Shown piece after piece: positions 57,333 to 64,000 of a DNA stretch of 64,000 bases. A program made the position numbers and the translations under genes. The stretch's first letter is position 1. The number at the start of each line of letters is the position of its first letter. The notes under the pieces are model-generated. The model searched no databases. It was not told the DNA's origin and saw nothing but the letters and a program-made list of their open reading frames with translations. Origin of the DNA: Pseudofabraea citricarpa (Eukaryota > Ascomycota > Leotiomycetes > Helotiales > Dermateaceae). The DNA lies in the NCBI GenBank assembly GCA_029641185.1, contig JAPWGK010000013.1, positions 1,116,001 to 1,180,000 on the forward strand, given 5' to 3'.

Positions 57333-59561
57333 CTATAGCTCATCCTGATATTCATCATCGCTCTCTTCGTTGCCATTGCTCTCATCATCAACCTCGTCGT
57401 TATCCTCGTCCTCGTCTTCAACTTCATCTTCGTCTCCATCATTTCCCTCGTTTTCGTCGTCATCTTCGTTCTCGTCATCATCTTTCTCATCTTCCTCATT
57501 ATTATCACCATCTTCCTCTTCGTCGTCCTGCTCTCCATCTTCATCCTCTTCTTCTTCTTCATCATCCTCGTCATCTCTTGCCGCAGCAGCTCTGGCACGT
57601 CGAGCCTTTCTTGCAGCGTATCTCTCTGGATGCTGGATGCTTGTTGTCAATGGTCTCGCTCTGTCGATCGGCTTTCGCTCGTCATAACCAAACTTTGCCC
57701 TACCGAACCGATTCCATTGGTTCTTGCAGGCGAGACCACTGCGGTGGTATCCGAGATTCAGGAGCTCGGTGGAGACGTGGTTGAACAGTGTCATGTCCAC
57801 GAAACGCTTTGAATCTGGGTGGTTGACCTCGTAGTTTCTGCGGTTGATGATCTCATTGTAGATGGCTTGCTCCTCGGCAAGGGTCCAGACTGCTCTTCTA
57901 CTTACGGCAACGGCATTGGTGTTTGGAGCAGTGACTGGCATCTTGCCTCCAGTGGTTGGGTGCGGTGCAGGTGCGGCGGTTGCTGGAGCAGCGGTTGCTG
58001 GAGCCTGGCCCAGGATTGTCTTGCCTCCAGTGGTAGGATGAGGTGCGGCAGTTGCTGGAGCCTGGCCCAGTATTGTCTTGCCTCCAGTGGTAGGATGAGG
58101 TGCAGCGGTTGCTGGAGCCTGGCCTAGTATTGTCTTGCCTCCAGTGGTAGGATGAGGTGCGGCAGTTGCTGGAGCCTGACCCAGGATTGTCTTGCCTCCA
58201 GTGGTAGGATGAGGTGCAGCAGTTGCTGGAGCCTGACCCAGGAGTGTCTTGCCTCCAGTGGTAGGATGGGGTGCTGGTGCTGCGGTTGCTGGATTCTGAC
58301 CAGGGAGTGTCTTACCTCCCGTGGAGTGTCGTGCAGAATTGCCCATCTTGGCTGGATATTGACGTGGTAGTGCCTTGTCAACTTTGTACCATGGTCTGAA
58401 ACCGTTCGTCGTATCGAGAGACTGGCCTGGCAGGCTCTTGGCTCCATAGTAACGTGGTCGAGTATTGCTCATCATGGCAATCTCTGGACTCAGCAGACTC
58501 TTGCCTCCAGTGCTACGGCGAGCAGCTGTGGTAGGGCCAGCAGCAGTGGCTTGGCGAGCAGGAGTAGTTTGGCGAGCAGGAGTGCTTCGGCGAGCAGCAG
58601 TGCTTCTACCACTCTCTGGTGCATCACGTCTGGATCGAGAGGGCCTATTGTTGATGAGTTCAAGTACAATTGAATCCTTGACCTCCTTGTCGAGGTTCTC
58701 CCATGCTGCTTTGTCGATTTGAGGTCCTGAGAGATCATACTCGACGCCATTGTAGTAGACGACATATTCGTTGTTGCCGTGGGCTTGGAGGTTTCCAGCG
58801 GAGGCTGTTCTTGCTCGCTTCGTTGCTCGCTCGCTCGATTCGCTGTCGTCATCGTCGTGATCGTCTCGGCCTCTCTTCTGTTGTTGTCTTGAGCATCCAG
58901 CTCCGTGGGATCTTGGCTTCTTCGATGGTCGTATGTCCTCGTCTGAATCGTCTGAGGTTGTATAGCTTCTCTTCCGAGAGGAAGGGTTGCCGGAGGATGG
59001 TTGGCCAGCGGAGGTTTGGACCCGAGTGGTCGAGGCAGCAGGGGGAGTGTATTGAGATCCCTCACTCTCCCAGTCTTCAGACTCTGGTTCGTTCTCACTG
59101 TCATCGTCGACTTCGGCAGCGGGAGAATTGCTACCCAGAAAGACGACGTCGCTGACACTCTCGTTGTCTTCGTCGAATTCCTCGTCGTCGTCGACTTCGG
59201 CAGCGGGAGAATTGCTACCCAGAAAGACAACGTCACTGACACTCTCGTTGTCTTCGCCGTCACTGTCCCGGCTGTTCTCGTCAAACTCCTTGAATTGCTC
59301 CTCGTCGTCGAATTCGGTAACGGGAGAATTGGTGCCCAGGAAAATGACCTCACTCTCGTCATCTCCGTTCTCATTTCTCATGCTGTTCTCAGCAGAGTCC
59401 TCGCCGTCGTCGACCTCGGCTTCGAGGCAATTGCTGCCAAGGAAAACAACATCACTTTCGTCATCGGAGTTCTCGTTCTCCACTTGCTCATCCAGCCATT
59501 GATCGAGCTGGTTTTCCCATCTGGGAAGGTCCCACTGGAAGGGATTGCCCCAGTAAGACAT
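57333..59561 (-). CDS. Myb/SANT-like nuclear protein with four SUMO-interaction-like motifs and a repeat array
   Basis: Single exon, 742 aa. The ATG at 59561 (MSYWGNPFQWDLPRW) is the first ATG in frame. Four motifs of the form S-(D/E)-V-(V/I)-F-L-G sit in acidic surroundings: VVFL 38-41, VIFL 72-75, VVFL 111-114 and VVFL 139-142. This is the hydrophobic core plus acidic flank expected of SUMO-interacting motifs. Basic NLS-like runs occur at 197-200 and 213-217. About 264-305 (NEYVVYYNGVEYDL...) looks folded. A minisatellite-encoded array of about seven HPTTGGKTILGQAPATAAP units spans about 411-540. A Myb/SANT-like domain is at about 556-622 (RAVWTLAEEQAIYNEI ... ACKNQWNRFGR). The last 75 residues are an almost pure Asp/Glu tail. 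Likely chromatin- or DNA-associated; the function is not known. Confidence 0.85.
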   Translation of the reverse strand: MSYWGNPFQWDLPRWENQLDQWLDEQVENENSDDESDVVFLGSNCLEAEVDDGEDSAENSMRNENGDDESEVIFLGTNSPVTEFDDEEQFKEFDENSRDSDGEDNESVSDVVFLGSNSPAAEVDDDEEFDEDNESVSDVVFLGSNSPAAEVDDDSENEPESEDWESEGSQYTPPAASTTRVQTSAGQPSSGNPSSRKRSYTTSDDSDEDIRPSKKPRSHGAGCSRQQQKRGRDDHDDDDSESSERATKRARTASAGNLQAHGNNEYVVYYNGVEYDLSGPQIDKAAWENLDKEVKDSIVLELINNRPSRSRRDAPESGRSTAARRSTPARQTTPARQATAAGPTTAARRSTGGKSLLSPEIAMMSNTRPRYYGAKSLPGQSLDTTNGFRPWYKVDKALPRQYPAKMGNSARHSTGGKTLPGQNPATAAPAPHPTTGGKTLLGQAPATAAPHPTTGGKTILGQAPATAAPHPTTGGKTILGQAPATAAPHPTTGGKTILGQAPATAAPHPTTGGKTILGQAPATAAPATAAPAPHPTTGGKMPVTAPNTNAVAVSRRAVWTLAEEQAIYNEIINRRNYEVNHPDSKRFVDMTLFNHVSTELLNLGYHRSGLACKNQWNRFGRAKFGYDERKPIDRARPLTTSIQHPERYAARKARRARAAAARDDEDDEEEEEDEDGEQDDEEEDGDNNEEDEKDDDENEDDDENEGNDGDEDEVEDEDEDNDEVDDESNGNEESDDEYQDEL
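57942..58271 (-). repeat. 57-bp coding minisatellite
   Basis: About six near-identical 57-bp units (19 aa each) inside the SANT-like gene, with one extended unit carrying an extra ATAAPA. Neighbouring copies differ by one or two bases. Recent expansion is likely and copy number is probably polymorphic. Confidence 0.9.
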
Positions 59562-59590
59562 GATAGGAGTGAGTTGGTTGAAGTGTTTTG

Positions 59591-59790
59591 AAGTGAGTGG
59601 ATGTGAAGTGTCTTGAAGTGAGTTGGTATGAAGTGACTTGAAGTAAGTTGATATCAAGTGTCTTGAGGTGAGTTGGTATGAAGTGACTTGAAGTAAGTTG
59701 ATATCAAGTGTCTTGAGGTGAGTTGGTATGAAGTGACTTGAAGTAAGTTGATATCAAGTGTCTTGAAGTGAGTGGATGTGAAGTGTCTTG
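59591..59790. repeat. 50-bp tandem array in the leader of the SANT-like gene
   Basis: Four 50-bp units, each made of two related 25-bp halves. The units at 59641-59690 and 59691-59740 are identical, while the outer two are diverged. It starts 30 bp upstream of the ATG on the transcribed strand, so it is probably in the 5' UTR. Confidence 0.92.
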
Positions 59791-59866
59791 GAAGGGGGTT
59801 GGTATGAAGTGTCTGGAAGGGGGGATTGGTACCTTGACCGGAGTCGAAGCGTATGGGGAAATGAAG

Positions 59867-59919
59867 GGTAGAGAAGGTAGAGAAGGTAGAGAAGGTCGAG
59901 AAGGTAGAGAAGGTCGAGA
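59867..59919. repeat. 9-bp tandem array (AGAGAAGGT)
   Basis: Six units of a 9-bp repeat that alternate GGTAGAGAA and GGTCGAGAA. On the transcribed strand this is a pyrimidine-rich tract just upstream of the 50-bp array, as is common in fungal core promoters. Confidence 0.9.
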
Positions 59920-60641
59920 TTTTTGGAGAGAAGAAAGAGAGGCAAGAGCTCAAGCGTTTTGAAAGTATATATAAAAATAATCCTGCTCTAAGGGAACGCT
60001 CGATTGCATTGTGTTTCCTCCATTGTGCCAGCCATTGTTAGTGAATGAATGAATAGATGGATGGTTGGTTCGTTGTGTAATACTCTCATACACATTGTGG
60101 TGGTGATTGTGCCAGCTTCAATCAATAGCTGGCCTACCTCCTATTGTTGCGGGCACAATACCTAAGCGATAGCCGAGTGACGCACAATAGGTACAACACG
60201 CAACGAGACGAATGCTCAGGACGCAGCTCTGCGACCATGTTGAAATTCAGAATGCTGCCGCTTAGCAACATGTCGAGTTAGAAATCGAGTGAATTTTTAC
60301 CCATCTGGCTAAGATGTAATGTGAAATTGATACTTTGGATCAACGAAGCGGAAAAGGAACTGTTGCGGCCGAAGCGACTGTCTGTCGGTTAGATCATGTG
60401 ACCAGAGAATCAATAGGAAAACTCACCACGTGATATTCGCTCGGCCAGCGGAAATTGACGACGCAGATCTTGGAATCCAGCATCCCACCCACAACCCTGA
60501 TCGTCGCTCAAAGAGTCGACCGTGTCGCCGCCATCTGTCGCTGAAAATTTTCACTGCAGCTGAACTCGTGTCTGCCGGGTTCTCTTGTCTGTGCTGGGCA
60601 GCAGCCGGTTATCCCTTTCTCAGCACCAGGACCAGTTAGAA

Positions 60642-61403
60642 ATGCCCGTGAGGATATCAGCTCCGCAGGGGACGGTGATACTGGCAACCCAAGCCTTGCG
60701 TCAAGAAGATTTTGCTTCATTCGGAACGGTCATCGAGAATCCCGACCCTTCACTTATTCCTTCTGGTCGCATCCCGAAGCAGCTCCTCCCGCAGAATGCT
60801 GTGCAAGCGAACCAGGGAAGCGCGCTGAAGTATTTGGATGTTACACACATGGTCGATCTCTACCCTTCTGCTCCGAGTGGGAAAGCCGGCCACGCCGTTA
60901 TGAACATGTTCGTGTGTGCGCCGAGACCTCTCATCCCTAGCCACGATGGTAGCCTCGCCGGCCATTTTGAAGTTAGCATCTTGGAGCGGCATCCGTATAC
61001 CACGCAAACATTTATTCCTCTGGGTGTTTCAGCAAAGGATCAGGAAGAAGCCCGATATCTTGTCATAGTTGCTCCGACTCTACCGTCGACCGTAGCCGAC
61101 CAAGAGCTTCCAGTCCCAACTGAAAATGCTGGTGGTGGCAGCTTGCCGGGGAGAGGACTTCCTGATCTCAGTCGTGTGCATGCATTTGTGGCGAACGGAT
61201 CCCAAGCCGTGACTTACGGAGCTGGAACCTGGCATGCACCCATGGTAGTAATTGGGGACAAGCCAATTAGTTTTGTTGTTGTACAAACCGCGAATGGAGT
61301 CGGCCTCGAGGATTGTCAAGAGGCTGAGTGGGGCAACGGCCAGGACTCAAAAACGCTCGTAGCGGTACCAAGAGCTCAACGGCACGCCTTGTCAAAGCTC
61401 TGA
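60642..61403 (+). CDS. DAL3: Ureidoglycolate lyase
   Basis: Single exon, 253 aa, with the ATG at 60642 (AGAAATGCCC). The family core is clear: ALRQEDFASFGTVIENPD at the N terminus, SALKYLDVTHMVDLY, FEVSILERHPYTTQTFIPLG (His/Glu of the cupin-like site), YLVIVAP, VHAFVANGSQAVTYGAGTWHAPMVVIG and FVVVQTANGVGLEDCQEAEW. It releases glyoxylate and urea from ureidoglycolate, the last step of allantoin use as a nitrogen source. It stands alone here: no allantoicase, allantoinase or permease gene is nearby in the window. A CACGTG box lies about 210 bp upstream. Confidence 0.96.
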   Translation: MPVRISAPQGTVILATQALRQEDFASFGTVIENPDPSLIPSGRIPKQLLPQNAVQANQGSALKYLDVTHMVDLYPSAPSGKAGHAVMNMFVCAPRPLIPSHDGSLAGHFEVSILERHPYTTQTFIPLGVSAKDQEEARYLVIVAPTLPSTVADQELPVPTENAGGGSLPGRGLPDLSRVHAFVANGSQAVTYGAGTWHAPMVVIGDKPISFVVVQTANGVGLEDCQEAEWGNGQDSKTLVAVPRAQRHALSKL

Positions 61404-64000
61404 GGAAAGTGGCTTTGGAATTTTGTGCAAGGAGCATTTCTATCTTGCCTTGGCCGGGCGGCACGGAGGAAGATCGACAAAGGGTAGGTACAGGTGGTTG
61501 ATACTATGAGACGCAAGGAAATTATCAACAGTGCTTGCATTGAATTGTACAGCAAGTTGCACTTTGTGGTTGGCTATGTTTGTCAGTCTAGCTTCAGACA
61601 ACAAGCACAAATAACATGGAGTAGATCAATCAACCAAGCTTTTGATAACGGAGCTGATCTTCAAGGCCAAGACGTCAGGCTACAAGCCACCGTGACTTCT
61701 CATACCTACCAGCATGCAGTACGGAGATGCAGACGGTGGTTTTTTATTTCCTGCAATAGCCGGGCACCAAATATGCTGTCGAAAATCCTGCCGCTTCCGC
61801 TGGTAGGGTACTTCGTAACCTACTTTTCCTTACTTACATGCCTCAAAGGTATCAGCCAAACGTGTAGACAGTATAGCTGTTTTGTGCCTTTTCTTTAAAA
61901 GAAGAAGAACCCCCCCCAGATAGCTATAACAGGGAAGAACAAATATCACTTGTACTTGTAAAGAGGCTCTGGGCTATGGATTCAGTAGTATGGTGGCCCG
62001 AGGCCACCACTGTAATTCTTGTCAACTAACATCACTCGTAAAACAGCGAATCAAAAGCTAGTAAAAATTTAGAGCAAGACCTGATGGTTTGTAAACGGCC
62101 GACTTGAAGCAGATTGCAATGGCTTGCGCATGTGGGTGCAAAGGTGGGTGGGGTCATGGAGAATATGGGTTGATCAAGAGCTACTGAAGTGTGGCTGCAC
62201 TGCAGTACCATCATTTTGGGATGGCAGCCTTGGGCCCGAACGACAATTGTCCCCTTATCCTCCTCTTTGCCGGTGCCCTGCTTGCATCATTGGCGCCACA
62301 ATTTCGCATAGGACAGATAACGGGTCAAAGCAGCACTTTAGCATTGCGTGGCAGATCGCCAGCCGCACCGCGCCGTTTTACCATCGATGTTGGTGCGTTT
62401 TCTAGATGGCCGGCCGAAACCGATAAACCACACAGTCCTTACTACACGTCAAGTCAGGAACTAGCAGAGCGATCCCCCGCAATGAGATGAAAGTTTGCCG
62501 CAGTCCCAAGAAGCTCACGGCTGCAGAGGGCTTGCATGTGTGAGCTACGAAAATGGCATAGGAAAAGGATCGCAGATGACGCCAAGGAGGCTCTCCAGTG
62601 TCCGTCCAGTGTTGACCCGCCAGGTCGAGAGGAAGAGTGAGAATTTAGAAAACATAACTCTCGAATTGACCCGCCAGCCCCAATACAGTCAGTCTCAGCA
62701 AGCCATGGTCGCTAAACTTAGCCGAAAGGGGACTCCTGCAGGGCGCAACCGTTTTGGTGCGCGGCCACATCCACATGTAAAACCCCTGCAGCAGACAACG
62801 GCTGGCTGGCTGGATGGATGGATTGATACGTGATGGATGTGATGTTGATGCGAAAGGTTAGCTTGACTCTGAAGCTGGAGTCTGGCTGGTACTGTTTCTT
62901 CACTGCTTAGATGGTCGATTCGACACCGGCGCCGTTGATCGCCCCGACCGCGTCGGATTCATTATTGACAGCTGGCTTCTCATCGTCATGCCGCCTCGCC
63001 TTGGGCACGACCCCACGCTGTCACTCGTGGTTGACAGCGTCACAGCGATGTGATTCCAGCCATCCAGCGTCCTCGCAGCCTCGCCCAATCATCTATACTG
63101 CTAGCATCGTTCGTGCGTCGGGCGCAGATTGGCTGGTTGACTGATCGTCCTGACTCGAGAATCCGACCCCCGGACCAGCGCTGTGCCGGCGCGCACAGAA
63201 GTTCAGAACGTGCAAAGAGCGATCGTGATCGAGGATCATGACCTCGAGCCTCGACCGCTGTTTCCCCTCTCCTATCCAAATCTGGTACGCCAAGTCGCCG
63301 TGGTTATGTCAGAAGGTTTGGAGCTCAGCAACGCAAAGATGGCAATAATGGCAAAGATGGCAAGGCTGGCATGGTGATGATGATGGTGAACAGGAGGCAT
63401 CCAAGGTTCTAGGCAATAGTCGATTATTGCCCCAAGGCATGAAACATGATCGCTTCAGACTCAGTTCGCAAGTCGAGTCGAGTCGAGTCGAGACTGATGC
63501 TAATTGATAATGAGGCCGAAAAAAAAAGCAATGTGCCCTTCGCTGCGATGGCCCCCAATGCACGACAAGAATTTCGTGGTGTAGGCATTAATTAATCTGC
63601 CGGCGCCCCCTGAAGACTCCCAATCACATCCACGACCTTTCGAAGCATTGATATTGGGTATATGCAGCAAGCCCAACGCGGATAACGTACTATTTGGCCG
63701 AGAGGCGATGGTTTCCATTCCTGTCTGCACCTCTCTTCTGCACTTGCTTTTCTCTGCGCTTGAAGCACGAAATGTCTTAGCAGATGGGACACACAGCCGA
63801 GGCGACGGAGATGATAACGACCAGCGGGCTCCCTGCGCGCGGGTTGTACACTTCATGCAACGGGGGGGGCACTGGGGCGGGGAGAGAGGGCGAGGAGGCG
63901 CGTGAGGGTGTTGATAGAAGCCCTGGGCCGCTTTGTCTAAAAGTGTGCGCCATGCCAGACAGATAGTTGGTTGTCAGGTCCTGGATCTCTGGGTCGTAGC
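61404..64000. other. 2.6-kb region to the window end, no supported gene
   Basis: The 3' flank of the lyase gene, followed by DNA with only overlapping short frames (longest 134 codons at 61494-61898, without family signal). A GTCGA pentamer repeat lies at 63471-63492 and GGCT/GGAT runs at about 62803-62822. Could hold the promoter of a gene beyond the window edge. Confidence 0.45.
63471..63492. repeat. AGTCG pentamer microsatellite
   Basis: Four consecutive AGTCG units. Confidence 0.92.

Larger units (their letters stand above)
59562..60641. other. Divergent intergenic region with repeat arrays
   Basis: The leader and promoter of the SANT-like gene (-) and of the ureidoglycolate lyase gene (+). 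It contains the 25/50-bp and 9-bp arrays listed separately, and a CACGTG box at 60427-60432, about 210 bp before the lyase ATG. No gene seen. Confidence 0.6.

Noticed and set aside
57370..59591. Long plus-strand frames (57370-57687, 57819-58127, 58703-59155, 59001-59591) opposite the SANT-like gene
   Set aside because: They are the antisense translation of the acidic runs and repeat arrays (poly-Ser and Cys/Trp/Ser-rich shadows). The minus frame has the continuous Myb-like domain and ordinary composition.

Overview
The window looks like nuclear DNA of a filamentous ascomycete (Pezizomycotina). Genes are compact, with many GT..AG introns of about 45-120 bp, internal branch sites of the TACTAAC/GCTAAC kind, and typical fungal gene families. 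The class (perhaps Leotiomycetes) is only a guess. All gene models were assembled by hand from reading frames and splice sites; in every multi-exon model the exon sum is divisible by three and the family motifs read through the junctions.

Layout. 1.3-3.6 kb (-): fused MoaA-MoaC molybdenum-cofactor enzyme. 6.0-6.9 kb (+): EBP/emopamil-binding-type sterol isomerase homologue. 8.3-14.2 kb (+): 1,924-aa protein with a DH/RhoGEF-like and PH-like core. 14.6-15.8 kb (-): fibrillarin. 16.9-18.5 kb (+): LaeA/UMTA-type methyltransferase. 20.7-21.5 kb (+): small Asn-rich secreted protein. 23.3-24.9 kb (+) and 25.4-26.4 kb (-): two fungal proteins of unknown function. 30.5-32.2 kb (+): protein with a Cys/His cluster and coiled coil. 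33.1-35.8 kb (+): F-box-like protein with a Gln/Asn/Ala-rich insert. 36.9-40.0 kb: a ribosome block of RPL17 (-) and RPS18 (+), divergent from a 356-bp promoter with a telobox and a CACGTG box, then SDO1 (-). 41.5-47.0 kb (+): two consecutive S10 serine carboxypeptidases, the first a carboxypeptidase Y. 47.7-50.5 kb (-): CAS1/CASD1-type membrane O-acetyltransferase. 54.1-55.5 kb (-): ELO-type fatty-acid elongase. 57.3-59.6 kb (-): Myb/SANT-like protein with four SUMO-interaction-like motifs and a 57-bp minisatellite in its coding sequence. 60.6-61.4 kb (+): ureidoglycolate lyase.

The long gaps (1-1.3, 3.6-6, 18.5-20.7, 21.5-23.3, 26.4-30.5, 50.5-54.1, 55.5-57.3 and 61.4-64 kb) hold microsatellites and promoter DNA but no gene I could support. 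I saw no tRNA, rRNA, transposase or CRISPR array.

The most notable observation is the MoaA-MoaC gene. When the single intron is retained, the MoaA half ends exactly in Gly-Gly followed by a stop that overlaps the intron donor, and a second ORF follows that starts with its own mitochondrial-presequence-like leader. When the intron is spliced, the two halves fuse and the Gly-Gly end disappears. This resembles the human MOCS1 bicistronic/fusion switch. Other points: two GC-AG introns, an 8-nt micro-exon, a complete EBP catalytic residue set, a CAS1 DxxH motif that reads SxxH, and clustered repeats in and in front of the SANT gene.
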